DNA of 64,000 nt from the NCBI RefSeq assembly GCF_900104175.1, contig NZ_FNIX01000002.1, positions 744,001 through 808,000 of the forward strand. Reading direction: 5' to 3'. This document shows, in pieces, positions 54,346-63,589 of this stretch (its first letter is position 1; every line of letters starts with the position of its first letter). The notes under the pieces were generated by a model. That model searched no databases. It had not been told where the DNA came from and saw only the letters and a list, made by a program, of their open reading frames with translations. The stretch is from Lentzea jiangxiensis (GTDB lineage: Bacteria > Actinomycetota > Actinomycetes > Mycobacteriales > Pseudonocardiaceae). The translations under genes and the position numbers were made by a program.

Positions 54346-55679
54346 CGGACCGACACTAGCCGCACGACGCGTGCGGTGAGCACCGCGATCCCGGCCAGCG
54401 CGGCGGCGGTGAGCGTGACCGTGACAGGCAGCGCGAAGTACCAGAGCTGCGCCCACAGCACCGTCCGGCCCGAGCTGACGAACGACACGACCTGCGGGTA
54501 GAGCACGAACAGCACCGCCGGCAGCGCCACGACCACGAGCCGCGCGACCGTCAGCCACGGGTGACGAGGGCTCCGGCGTCGCGCCCAGCGTCGTGCCCGC
54601 ACCACCCCGAGCACACCGAGCGCGACGGCCAGCAACCCGATCGCGGCGAGCACCCACTCGACGAGCTGCCGTGAGCTGCCGGGCCTCGCCGGTGTCTCAC
54701 CACGGCTCAGCGCGATCAGGCCGGCGAGGATCGTGCCGGTGTCATCGACGACGCCGGCGCCGTTGGTCATCACGGCGTAGCCGTGACCGGACTCGGGGTC
54801 GATGGCCTGGATCGCGTTGTAGGTCCACAGGTTGCCGCTGTGCACGAGCATGCCGTTGTTGTCGGGCTGCCAGCCCATGCCGTAGTCGTGCACGTCAGAC
54901 GGCCCGTGCATGGCCGCGAGCGACTCGGTGGCGAACGGGCCGTGGCCGTTCTGCGCGACGAGCCAGCGGCCCATGTCGTGCGCAGTGGTGATCACCGTGC
55001 CCGACCCGCCGACCGCCGGGCCGTCGCCCAGTTCGGGCCGGTCGAGCCAGATGCCGCAGAGCGAGTTGAAGCCGTTCGGCGCGTCGCCGCCCGCCCGGCT
55101 GTCGTGCATGCCGAGCGGCTCGAACACGTTCTGGCGCAGGTAGTCCTCGTAGGGTTGACCGGAGACCACCTCGACCAGCCGGGCGGCGACGTTGTAGTTG
55201 ACGTTGCTGTAGGCGAACCGCGTGCCCGGCTCTGCTGCGTCGACGGGTCGCAGGAGGTCGACGTACTCGGCGAGCGTCCGTGCCCCGGTCAGCTGTCCGA
55301 TGTCGACGGACGCGTCGGAGATGCCGGAGGTCTGGTTCAGCAGGCGGCGCACCGTGATGCGCGGCGGGAGCTGGGGGAGGTGGTCGTGCACCTCGTCGTC
55401 CAGCCCGACGCGGCCGTCCTCGACGAGCGTCATCACCGCGGCGGCGGTGAACGACTTGCTGACCGATGCGACCCGCATCGGCGTGTTCTCGGTGACGGCA
55501 TCGCCGTGCGCGTCGTGCCCGGCGCCAGTGGCGTGCACGATCTCGCCGCCGCGGGTGACGACGACCGAGACGCCGGGCAGCCCGGTCGCGTTGAGCGCTT
55601 GGTCCAGATAGGTGTCGATCGATGCCGGAGCGGGGCCGGGGAAGAAGGCCAGCACCAGCCCGGCCACGAGTGTCCTCAT
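54342..55679 (-). CDS. Beta-lactamase/penicillin-binding-like serine hydrolase with membrane tail
   Basis: 445 residues. Short signal peptide; catalytic motifs SVSK (72-75), YSN (157-159), HSG (280-282): class C beta-lactamase / DD-peptidase / EstB fold. After about residue 335 come three or four hydrophobic helices, so the enzyme domain faces outward on a membrane anchor. ATG 55679. Its stop overlaps the kinase start, and kinase and regulator follow, so all three are one unit; it may sense or answer to cell-wall stress (inference). Confidence 0.9.
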   Translation of the reverse strand: MRTLVAGLVLAFFPGPAPASIDTYLDQALNATGLPGVSVVVTRGGEIVHATGAGHDAHGDAVTENTPMRVASVSKSFTAAAVMTLVEDGRVGLDDEVHDHLPQLPPRITVRRLLNQTSGISDASVDIGQLTGARTLAEYVDLLRPVDAAEPGTRFAYSNVNYNVAARLVEVVSGQPYEDYLRQNVFEPLGMHDSRAGGDAPNGFNSLCGIWLDRPELGDGPAVGGSGTVITTAHDMGRWLVAQNGHGPFATESLAAMHGPSDVHDYGMGWQPDNNGMLVHSGNLWTYNAIQAIDPESGHGYAVMTNGAGVVDDTGTILAGLIALSRGETPARPGSSRQLVEWVLAAIGLLAVALGVLGVVRARRWARRRSPRHPWLTVARLVVVALPAVLFVLYPQVVSFVSSGRTVLWAQLWYFALPVTVTLTAAALAGIAVLTARVVRLVSVR

Positions 55680-55901
55680 GTGCCAGAACGCTATGGATCA
55701 CCAGGTCGTCGCCGGATCCGCCGATCGACCACGGTCACCTCTGCCGATCGTCGGGGGTGGCCGTGGCGGACGGTCAACGCGAGGCGTGCGCGCGGGAAGT
55801 GCGCAGAGTCGCGTGTTGCTGGCGCGCAAGGAACAGCCTGTCGGCGACAGGCGGGTTGGTCACCGAGGCCAGAACTGCTCCCACCGGCGCTCGTGATCAG
55901 C

Positions 55902-57371
55902 TCAGCCGCTCTGAGCGTGGTCTTTTTCGCTTTCCCCAGCCAAGTCGGGAAGTCCGGCGGCGAACGCGATGAAGTGACGTTGACGGCGCTCGATGGGGGC
56001 GGTGGAGAGCAGCTCCGTGATGCGCCGCTGCTGCGTGGCGGTCGGCCGCGAGTACATCGGCAGGTCGCGCTGCCGGCCCGAACCGGCCAGCCGCGGGTCG
56101 GAGTCGTGGAGGAGCTCGAGATCAGCGATGACTGCTTCCCACCCGCCGCGGCGGCGGTGGATCCACCAGGCCCTGCGGCGGAGTTCCGGGTCCTCGGCCG
56201 CCTTGAACGGGGCCAGTTCGGCGACTGTCCACAACCGGGGGTTGTCGATGAGGACCTCGCCGGCCAGGCGAGCCACTCGCGAGTGGTCACCGGCCACCGA
56301 CCGGAGCAACAACGGGATGTCCTCCTCGGTGGCACGGCTCCGCAGCAACGACAGGCCGACTTTCCGCAGCGGAAGCTCCGTGCTGCGGACGAGAGCGACG
56401 ACCTCTCGGCGTTCGATGGCGGTGCCGGTCTCGGCGAGGCCGATGTGGGCGCGAGCGCGCACGATCGGCGTGGCGGTCGAACGCGCGGACGTGGCATAGA
56501 CGACCGCTGGATCACGTCCCATTTCCTGCCAGCGACGACGAGCCCACAGACGGGTGAGCACAGAGGAGTCGAGCAGAAGCCGTTCCACGTCGGCCGGGTC
56601 GAGCTGCGCGGCCGACAGCTTCACCAAGGCCAGGGTGCGGCTCTCGGCGGACCGGTCTCGAAGCAGCACCTTGGCGATGATGTCGGGAGCAGCGGAGTCG
56701 GCGATGATCTCGATGAGCCGCCGCCGGACCACCTGGTCCCTCTCGCCGGGCAGCAGCACGACCGCGTCCGGCAGCCCGAGCAGTCCGGAGTCGAAGCTGT
56801 GCCGGAAGGCGGCGCGCCGGAGGTCGTGGTCCGCGGAACTCCGCAAGCGGGCCCACACGTTCGCCTCACCGTGCTCGGTGATCAATGCCCGCAGGTACAG
56901 CGCCAGGACCTCGAAACCCCGGCCGCGCTGCTCGATCCGGTGCAACACCGGCACCACGCGCTCGGCGTTGTCCAACGTCCGTCGTCGCAGCACCTCACGC
57001 ACAGCCACCTCGCGGATCACCCTGACGTGATCGCTGACCCGGACCGCCAGCGCGCGATCGCTCACCGCATCGGGCGAGGTGACCAACGACCGAACGGCGC
57101 GCTCACGCACGTATCCGTTCGGGTGCATGCTGGCCAGCACCGCGACGACGGGCACCGGACTCGCCAGAACCTCGCTCGTCCACTTCTCCGGCTCTCCCAG
57201 CGCTGGTCCCTCGTAGCGGAACCGGCGAGCATCGTGGTCGATCCGCAGCAACTCACGTGCGGTCACCGAGGTGAGCCAGGACGCGGTCTCGTCCAGAACG
57301 AGCCGGTCGCCCCGCCAGGCCGCTGCGGCACTCCCACCCAGGCGGTTGCGGATCTGCGGCGGATTCAGCAT
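55902..57371 (-). CDS. HEAT/ARM-repeat protein
   Basis: 489 residues, almost entirely helical repeats (e.g. HPNGYVRERAVRSLVTSPDA, RRRLIEIIADSAAPDIIAKV, VRARAHIGLAETGTAIERRE) spaced about 30-45 residues. No enzyme motif, signal peptide or membrane helix. A scaffold or PBS-lyase-HEAT-type protein of unknown partner. ATG 57371 is the start closest to the first repeat. Divergent from nothing clear; monocistronic. Confidence 0.75.
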   Translation of the reverse strand: MLNPPQIRNRLGGSAAAAWRGDRLVLDETASWLTSVTARELLRIDHDARRFRYEGPALGEPEKWTSEVLASPVPVVAVLASMHPNGYVRERAVRSLVTSPDAVSDRALAVRVSDHVRVIREVAVREVLRRRTLDNAERVVPVLHRIEQRGRGFEVLALYLRALITEHGEANVWARLRSSADHDLRRAAFRHSFDSGLLGLPDAVVLLPGERDQVVRRRLIEIIADSAAPDIIAKVLLRDRSAESRTLALVKLSAAQLDPADVERLLLDSSVLTRLWARRRWQEMGRDPAVVYATSARSTATPIVRARAHIGLAETGTAIERREVVALVRSTELPLRKVGLSLLRSRATEEDIPLLLRSVAGDHSRVARLAGEVLIDNPRLWTVAELAPFKAAEDPELRRRAWWIHRRRGGWEAVIADLELLHDSDPRLAGSGRQRDLPMYSRPTATQQRRITELLSTAPIERRQRHFIAFAAGLPDLAGESEKDHAQSG

Positions 57372-57455
57372 GCAGCCGATTCTGGCGGCTGCACGTCCAA
57401 CGGTCATCTGAAATGAACCGGCCGCAGCCGTACCACGCCCCACACCACCGGAATG

Positions 57456-58064
57456 TCAGGATTCGGCTCGGGTCGTAGGGCGCAGAAGCCGGGCGAGGAC
57501 CAGTTGTAGTGTTTCGCGTTCGCGCGCCGGTGCGAAGCTCGCGTCCACCGCGACGCGGTTGAACAAGCCGTCCACCAGGGTGGCGAGCCAGGTGGCGGTC
57601 GTCACCGGGTCCAGCCCGGGATCGATCCGGCCCGCCTCGGTGGCTCGCTCGACCAGGTCGGCCAGGCCGGATCGCACCGACCGGTCATTGGCCGCGACCA
57701 AAGCCGCGATCTGCTCGTCGCGGTGGGCTTGGGCGGAGATCTCGAGGACGAGACGGGCGTACTCCGTGTCCGAAGCCAGGTCGACCACCAGGTCGAAGAA
57801 CCTCGTCAGCGCGTCCCAAGGCTCGGCGGTGGACAGGTCGGCGAACAGTGCCGAGGTGTCGACGCCGTCCTGTTCGACGACCGCGGCGAAGATCTCCTGC
57901 TTGCTGCCGAAGTAGTAGAACAGGTTGCCGGGACTCATTCCCGCCTCGGCGCAGATGTCGGCGGTGCGGGTCTGACCGAGCCCGGTTCGCGCGAAGCACC
58001 GCGCCGCGGCCTCCAGGATCTGGAGTCGCTTCGCCTGGCGCTTGGCTGGGTCGACGGTGCGCAT
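57456..58064 (-). CDS. TetR family regulator
   Basis: 202 residues. HTH at about 18-62 (RTADICAEAGMSPGNLFYYF), C-terminal domain of the BetI/TetR_C_6-like type. ATG 58064. Divergent from the DUF418 membrane protein, with operator 58115-58132 between; likely represses it. Confidence 0.9.
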   Translation of the reverse strand: MRTVDPAKRQAKRLQILEAAARCFARTGLGQTRTADICAEAGMSPGNLFYYFGSKQEIFAAVVEQDGVDTSALFADLSTAEPWDALTRFFDLVVDLASDTEYARLVLEISAQAHRDEQIAALVAANDRSVRSGLADLVERATEAGRIDPGLDPVTTATWLATLVDGLFNRVAVDASFAPARERETLQLVLARLLRPTTRAES

Positions 58065-58114
58065 GTCTCGATTCAACCAGGAGGTTGACGGGGGAGGACC
58101 ACCGCCATCAATAT

Positions 58115-58132
58115 TAGACCGACTGATCGATC
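58115..58132. promoter_or_regulatory. Operator of the DUF418 gene
   Basis: AGACCGACTGATCGATCT, dyad of form AGAnCGA-N4-TCGnTCT, 16 bases before the GTG at 58149 and 51 bases before the TetR start. Confidence 0.65.
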
Positions 58133-58148
58133 TATGAAAGGTGTGTCG

Positions 58149-59300
58149 GTGACCACCAACTCCCGCCTCGTGCGGTTGGACGCGCTGCGCGGGTTCGCCT
58201 TGTTCGGCATCCTGGCTGTCAACGTGTGGGCGTTCGCGACCGGCTACTACGTCTCCGGGATCGCCGACCCGGCACGCGATCCGGTCATCCAGTGGATCGT
58301 CTCGATGTTCTTCGAGACGAAGTTCTACCTGCTGTTCTCGTTCCTCTTCGGCTACAGCTTCACGTTGCAGGCGGACTCCGCGGCCCGCGCGGGCGCCGCG
58401 TTCTGGCCGCGGATGCTGCGGCGGCACGCCGGGCTCATGGCGATCGGCTCCGCGCACGCCGTGCTGCTGTTCCACGGCGACATCCTCACCACCTACGCGG
58501 TGCTCGGCCTGGTGCTGCTGACGCTGCGCGGCATCTCTCCCAGGCGCGCGGTGTGGCTGGCGGTGAGCCTGCTTGTCGTCAGTGGCGTGTTGTGGACCCT
58601 GTTGGGAGTCCTAGACGTGTTCACCCACACGCCGATCGACGCCACCGAGGTGTCCGCACGGGTCGCCGAAACCGTGACCGCCTATCAGGGGACTCCCGAG
58701 ACGGTTGTCGCCGAACACCTGCGACGGCTGCCCGAGACGCTCCAACTCGTCGTGTTCGTGCAAGCTCCCAGCGCGATGGCGATGTTCCTGCTCGGGTTCG
58801 CGGCAGGCAAGCGGCAGGTCCTCGCCGAACCTCGGCGGTACCGGGCACTGTGGTCGTGGCTGCTGCGCGCCGGCGCGCCGATCGGACTCACCGGGGCCGC
58901 CTTCTACGCCTACGTCGTGGTGAACCATCCGGGAAGCGGCACCGAAACCCTCGCGATGGGCGTCAGCATCCTCACCGCGCCACTGCTCACTGGCGCCTAT
59001 GTCGCCGCGCTGCTGCGCCTGTTCGACACACGTGTCGCGGAGGTGTTCGCCCCGGCGGGCCGCGTCGCGCTGTCGAACTACATCCTGCAATCGGTCGTCC
59101 TGGGCGTCGTCTTCACCGCGTACGGACTCGGCTTGGTGGGCCGGCTGTCCTACGGCGCGATTGCCGGGGTCGTCATCGGCGTCTACGCGATCCAGCTCGT
59201 AGTCAGCGCGCTGTGGCTTCGCAGCCACCGCTACGGACCGCTGGAACGGCTCCTCCGCACGGTGACGACAGGTACATGGCCCACTGCCGTTCGCAGGTAG
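58149..59300 (+). CDS. DUF418 family membrane protein
   Basis: About 383 residues with ten or so helices. Signature RLDALRGFALFGILAVNVWA at the start and SNYILQSVVLGVVFTAYGLG near the end are diagnostic of DUF418 (YeiB-like acyltransferase/transporter superfamily). GTG 58149 has GAAAGG seven bases upstream; an ATG at 58134 is the alternative but overlaps the operator edge. Function unknown; possibly transport or acylation of an envelope molecule. Confidence 0.9.
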   Translation: MTTNSRLVRLDALRGFALFGILAVNVWAFATGYYVSGIADPARDPVIQWIVSMFFETKFYLLFSFLFGYSFTLQADSAARAGAAFWPRMLRRHAGLMAIGSAHAVLLFHGDILTTYAVLGLVLLTLRGISPRRAVWLAVSLLVVSGVLWTLLGVLDVFTHTPIDATEVSARVAETVTAYQGTPETVVAEHLRRLPETLQLVVFVQAPSAMAMFLLGFAAGKRQVLAEPRRYRALWSWLLRAGAPIGLTGAAFYAYVVVNHPGSGTETLAMGVSILTAPLLTGAYVAALLRLFDTRVAEVFAPAGRVALSNYILQSVVLGVVFTAYGLGLVGRLSYGAIAGVVIGVYAIQLVVSALWLRSHRYGPLERLLRTVTTGTWPTAVRR

Positions 59301-59766
59301 TCCCCGTCGCAATCCGCTCGAGGCCGAAGTGGATGCTCGGAAAACCGTGTCGGGTGCGGCTTTGGTGCATTTTCGATGGTCGAGCGGCACCGTCTGGCTG
59401 ACATGACCTCGGCGCGGCTGCTATCTGCGACGGGGATCTCGGTCGGCGGCCGGCTGCTCGGCCGCCGCCGACTGGCCGGAGAATTTCGGTGAACGGCAAC
59501 GAGAACGCGTGGAAGGCTTGGCTGCACCCTCGCCGGCCCCGCACCCGCGCCGTTCCGCTTCGTCCTCAAGACGTCGAGTGGACGGAGGACGCGAACTGGT
59601 GCAACGAGCACAAACCAGACAGGTCCACCGATCCGCCGCCCGCAGGTCGTGGATGCGGGCCGAGTCCAGTCAGTGTCTGTTCGAAGAACCGGAACACGTG
59701 TTCCACGGCCACAACGGTTCGGTCGCTTGGTTGATCTCGCCGATCGATGCCGGCTCGTCCTCATGG
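59301..59766. other. Intergenic region, no gene supported
   Basis: 466 bases between convergent genes. Short frames on both strands have poor codon bias and no relatives I recognise; no clear terminator found. Confidence 0.4.
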
Positions 59767-60783
59767 TCACCCGGAGTGCGGCGTGACCTCGATGATGTGC
59801 TTTCCCCGGACGCCGCCCGCTTCGAGTGCCGCGTGTGCCGCTGCGATGTCCGAGAGCGGGTGCACGGTGTCCACGACCGGGCGTACCTCGCCAGCTTCGG
59901 CCAGCTCCACGAGTTCGGTGAACAACTCGCGTTGTGGGTTCCCACTGAAGAAACGGACTCGCTTGGAGCCGTGCACAGTGGACGCCAGCAGGTAGCCAAT
60001 GCTGCGGAAGACGCGTGATGGGTCGAACGAGATGGAGACCATGCGTCCGGTTGGGCTCAACAACCGGCGGTACGCGGCGTGATCGGTGCCTGCGGTGTCC
60101 AGCACGACGTCGAAGTGCCCAAGCTGCCCGGGCTGCGTCGTGCGGTAGTCGAAGACCTCGTCAGCGCCCAGATCGCGCACGAAGTCCAGATTGGCCTTTC
60201 CGGCCAGGCCGGTCACATGCGCACCGAACGCCTTGCCGATCTGAACGGCCATGCTGCCGACGCCCCCGCTGGCCCCGCGCACCAGCAGACGTTCACCCGG
60301 CAGGAGATGAGCGACATCGCGCAACGCGGTGATCGATGTGGTGCCCCCGCCCAGGATGGAGGCAGTCTCGACAGACGTCAGGTTCCGCGGCTTCCGGGTG
60401 ACCCGGTGCGGCCTGACGGTGATGTATTCCGCCGCGCTTCCCCTTCGCCCGATCAGCTCGGTGGAGCGTGGCAGCACGCCACACACGAGTTCGCCGTTCC
60501 GGACATCGGTGACCGCGCTGCCGACGTCCACGACCTCGCCGACGAAATCCATGCCGATGTGCCTGGGGAACCGGCGCCCCATCAACAGTCTCAGCTCTCC
60601 GGCGCGAGCGGCGAGCTCGCCACCGTTGACGGTCGTGGCGTGCACGCGCACCCTGATCTCTTTCGACGTGTGGCGCGGAATGGGCACCTTGGCCTCATAC
60701 AACACCGATGGTGGGCCGTAGCGGTCGAAAAGCGCCGCACGCATCTCGCTCTCCGCCAGATGATCATGGTCTGCAGGGGTCAT
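59767..60783 (-). CDS. Zinc-independent MDR/quinone-oxidoreductase-type reductase
   Basis: 338 residues. GroES-like N-terminal domain (VHATTVNGGELAARAGELRL, then HIGMDFVGEVVDVGSAV) without the zinc ligands of alcohol dehydrogenases. Rossmann motif GASGGVGSMAVQIGKAFG near residue 170. Would reduce a double bond or quinone with NADPH. ATG 60783, 79 bases after the P450 stop; third gene of the oxidative cassette. Confidence 0.9.
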   Translation of the reverse strand: MTPADHDHLAESEMRAALFDRYGPPSVLYEAKVPIPRHTSKEIRVRVHATTVNGGELAARAGELRLLMGRRFPRHIGMDFVGEVVDVGSAVTDVRNGELVCGVLPRSTELIGRRGSAAEYITVRPHRVTRKPRNLTSVETASILGGGTTSITALRDVAHLLPGERLLVRGASGGVGSMAVQIGKAFGAHVTGLAGKANLDFVRDLGADEVFDYRTTQPGQLGHFDVVLDTAGTDHAAYRRLLSPTGRMVSISFDPSRVFRSIGYLLASTVHGSKRVRFFSGNPQRELFTELVELAEAGEVRPVVDTVHPLSDIAAAHAALEAGGVRGKHIIEVTPHSG

Positions 60784-60862
60784 GAACAGTCCCTTCCGGA
60801 CGGTCGTCCAGTGTGGTCGCGATGTGAATCGAGCACGAAACCTGCGCGTGGCAAGTCGCCTT

Positions 60863-62059
60863 CTACCAGGTGACCACGAGTTCGTGGAGGCCGAAGACGG
60901 CCGCGTCGTTCTTGAGCGTCTCGTCGGTGACCGGCTTGGCCAGTTGCAGTGCGGGAATCCGGCGGAACAGGGTGTCGAAGACGATCTCGAGTTCCGCTCT
61001 GGCGAGGTTCTGGCCCAGGCACTGGTGAGGGCCGTAGCCGAAAGCGACGTGGTGCCGGGCGCCGCGTTCGAGATTCAGGTCGTCCGGGTTGCCGAACACC
61101 GCGGGATCCCTGTTGGCGGCGTGGCCCAGAACCAGCACGCCTTCGCCTGCGCGGATCGTCACACCGCCGATCTCGGCGTCCTCGACGCACAGTCGCGTCA
61201 CAGCTATGTCGACGATGGTGAGGTACCGCAGCAACTCCTCGACAGCACCGGGCGTCTTGGCCGGATCAGCGACGATCCTGGTGAGCTGGTCGGGGTTCTC
61301 CAGCAAGGCCAAAGTGCCGAGCGTGATCATGTTCGCGGTTGTCTCGTGCCCGGCGACCAGGAGCAGCAACGCTTCCGCGACCAACGACTCACGTCGGTAG
61401 CCGCCATCGGCCCTGCGCCGCTGGATCTGGCGGCTGAGCAGCTGTTCGTCCGGGTTGGTCTCCTTCGTGCCGATCAGCTCGTCCAGGTACGAGCTGATCG
61501 CACCGAATGCGGCTACCCGTTCCTGTGGCGGTGTCTCCCGCAGCAGGAACTTCGCCGAATTGCGCTGGAAGAACTCCTGGTCGGCATGGGGGACGCCGAG
61601 GATGTCGCAGATGATCAGGGACGGCACCGGCAACGCCAGCGCGCGGACGAGGTCGACCGGTTTCGGTCCGGCCAGCAGAGCGGCCACGTGCTCGTCGACG
61701 ATTTGCTGGATCCGCGGCCGCAGCACGTCCACGCGGCGAACTGTGAAGTCGCCGAGCACGGCACGCCGGGCGTGTCCGTGCTCCGGCGGATCCATCATGA
61801 TCATGGACTTCTCGTCGGACAGTCCGCCCGGTGCGATGACGGGGAAGTCGGGGTGCAGGCGGTTCGAGCTGAACCGGCGGTCGGCCAGCACTCGCCGCAC
61901 GTCCTCGTGGCGAGACACAGCCCAGGCCCACCCGCCGAACGGCAGGGAGACCTTGACCACCCCGTGTTCCTCGCGGATCTCGCGGTACTCCGGCGGCGGA
62001 GCGAACGGACAGGAGCGCGAGAGCGGAAAAGCGTACTGATGTCGCCCGGTCACCGTCAT
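60863..62059 (-). CDS. Cytochrome P450 (CYP105-like)
   Basis: 398 residues. I-helix AGHETT at 236-241, ExxR Glu275-Arg278 in EELLRYL, heme loop FGYGPHQCLGQ with Cys347. The AGHETTANMI string and overall length fit CYP105-type actinomycete monooxygenases; substrate unknown. ATG 62059 after GAGGAG. Needs ferredoxin and reductase, which are not in the window. Lies between an FAD monooxygenase and an MDR reductase, suggesting tailoring or degradation of one compound. Confidence 0.93.
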   Translation of the reverse strand: MTVTGRHQYAFPLSRSCPFAPPPEYREIREEHGVVKVSLPFGGWAWAVSRHEDVRRVLADRRFSSNRLHPDFPVIAPGGLSDEKSMIMMDPPEHGHARRAVLGDFTVRRVDVLRPRIQQIVDEHVAALLAGPKPVDLVRALALPVPSLIICDILGVPHADQEFFQRNSAKFLLRETPPQERVAAFGAISSYLDELIGTKETNPDEQLLSRQIQRRRADGGYRRESLVAEALLLLVAGHETTANMITLGTLALLENPDQLTRIVADPAKTPGAVEELLRYLTIVDIAVTRLCVEDAEIGGVTIRAGEGVLVLGHAANRDPAVFGNPDDLNLERGARHHVAFGYGPHQCLGQNLARAELEIVFDTLFRRIPALQLAKPVTDETLKNDAAVFGLHELVVTW

Positions 62060-62076
62060 TGGTCAGTCTCCTCAAC

Positions 62077-62090
62077 AGATCGATCGATCT
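62077..62090. promoter_or_regulatory. Perfect palindrome upstream of the P450 gene
   Basis: AGATCGATCGATCT, 14 bases, 18 bases before the P450 start. Its half AGATCGA equals the half-site type AGAnCGA of the DUF418 operator. Confidence 0.45.
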
Positions 62091-62111
62091 CGATGATGTT
62101 TTCCACGCGGA

Positions 62112-63350
62112 TCAGCGCTCGATCAGTCGGGCGGCCTGCTCGAGGTCGGCGTTGCGCATCGTGAATGCTTTGCCGTTCACACCGACCAGCCGCTGCACCG
62201 TGCCGGCCAACGGTGAGCGCGCCAGGCGCAGCATTGCCGATCGGAGCACGGTCTCCGGCCGGTTGGCCGGAGTGAAGAGCAGTCGGCCACGCGTTGCGAA
62301 GGCCTGGAAGTACTCCACGTAGGGACGCGTCGTCTTCTCCCATTCGATCAACGCCCTTCCCGGATCTTCCGGGTAGCGGGTGAGCATCGTCCCGAGGAGC
62401 TCCGCGCCGGCGATCCCGTTGGACACACCCATGCCCGCGTAGAGGGTGACGCACCACGCCGAGTCGCCGACGAGCACGACGCGGCCGCGGTGCCAGGAGT
62501 CGAGGTGCACCTGTTCGACCGAGTCGAACAGGTACTGGTCGGTGTCCTCCAGGAACCGCACGGCCTGTTCCAGTGTCGGTCCCAGGGGCTCCGGCCCGTA
62601 GACCTCGCGGATGCGTTGGGCCGCCGGGACCGCGAACTCCGCGTCGACGTCGGTGGTCCGATAGGAGAACAGCACGGCCGGCGGCTGGTCCGCGAACGGG
62701 AACAGCCAGAAGGAGCGGCCGGGCTCGGCCAAGGTCGCCCCTTCACCCTGCGCGAGACCAGGAAGAACCCCTGGGAGCTGGTAGGCCGCGATCATGTAGT
62801 TCAGGCGGCGCAGGTAGTCCTCATCCGGCCCGAACACCAGCTTGCGCACCGTGGAGCGCAAGCCGTCCGCCCCTATCACGAGCTCGAAGCGCTCGGTGTG
62901 CTCCGTCCCGTCCACCACGTTGCGCGTGGTGACCTCGACACCGCGGGCGTGCTGGTGGATCACGACGGGGACGGTCGAGTAGCGGATCTCGACATCCGGA
63001 TCCAGCGCGGCGAACGCCGCCTGCTCCACATCGCCCCGCACCATGAGGGCCGGGCCTCCCGGCTGGTCCGAGAACCCCATGGCCGGCCGCTTGGTGCCCT
63101 TCCGGTCCAGTTGGTAGGTGATCCGGTTCGCCGGGGTGCGGTCCTCGAGCCCGTGCGAGATGCCCAACCGTTGCGCCGCGTTGCGCCCCACACCGAACAG
63201 GCCGATGAAGTAGCCGCCCCGCCTCCGGCCCGGCGCCTTCTCGATCACGACCGGAGTCCAGCCTGCCTTCTTCAGTGCGATGGCCGAGGAGATGCCACTG
63301 ATCCCGAGGCCGACGACGAGGGCTCTGCGGGTGTCCTCCGGGGAAGTCAT
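62112..63350 (-). CDS. FAD-dependent aromatic monooxygenase-like protein
   Basis: 412 residues. GxGxxG in VVGLGISGISSAIALKKAG (14-19), GADGLRS near residue 172, and VVLVGDSAWCVTLYAGMGVS near 300 (the GD motif): the p-hydroxybenzoate hydroxylase / TetX-like family. Arg in GGYFIGLFG region replaces a substrate loop. Likely uses NAD(P)H and O2 to hydroxylate a polyketide- or tetracycline-like ring (inference). ATG 63350. First gene of the cassette with the P450 (52 bases on) and MDR reductase. Confidence 0.88.
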   Translation of the reverse strand: MTSPEDTRRALVVGLGISGISSAIALKKAGWTPVVIEKAPGRRRGGYFIGLFGVGRNAAQRLGISHGLEDRTPANRITYQLDRKGTKRPAMGFSDQPGGPALMVRGDVEQAAFAALDPDVEIRYSTVPVVIHQHARGVEVTTRNVVDGTEHTERFELVIGADGLRSTVRKLVFGPDEDYLRRLNYMIAAYQLPGVLPGLAQGEGATLAEPGRSFWLFPFADQPPAVLFSYRTTDVDAEFAVPAAQRIREVYGPEPLGPTLEQAVRFLEDTDQYLFDSVEQVHLDSWHRGRVVLVGDSAWCVTLYAGMGVSNGIAGAELLGTMLTRYPEDPGRALIEWEKTTRPYVEYFQAFATRGRLLFTPANRPETVLRSAMLRLARSPLAGTVQRLVGVNGKAFTMRNADLEQAARLIER

Positions 63351-63368
63351 GACACCACCATATGACCA

Positions 63369-63395
63369 ACTGACCCAATCAGTACTTTGGTCAGT
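63369..63395. promoter_or_regulatory. Operator candidate upstream of the oxidative cassette
   Basis: ACTGACC (63369-63375) and GGTCAGT (63389-63395), perfect 7-bp arms 13 bases apart, 18 bases before the FAD monooxygenase start. Also two direct TCAGTA copies. Confidence 0.55.
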
Positions 63396-63589
63396 ATGTG
63401 ATGCGGAGCACTCCTTTGCTTGCGAACTGATTTGTCGGGGCGTGCCCGCACCCAAGGGCAGGGGCATTCGCTCGGATCGCGGGATGAGGCGCCGCGCTGC
63501 CAGTGTGGTAAGACGTGTCACGCCAGGCGTTGCTTGCGTGGAGCGTTACGCGATGCGTCTGGCATGGGCGGAATCGGAGTTGACGACAC

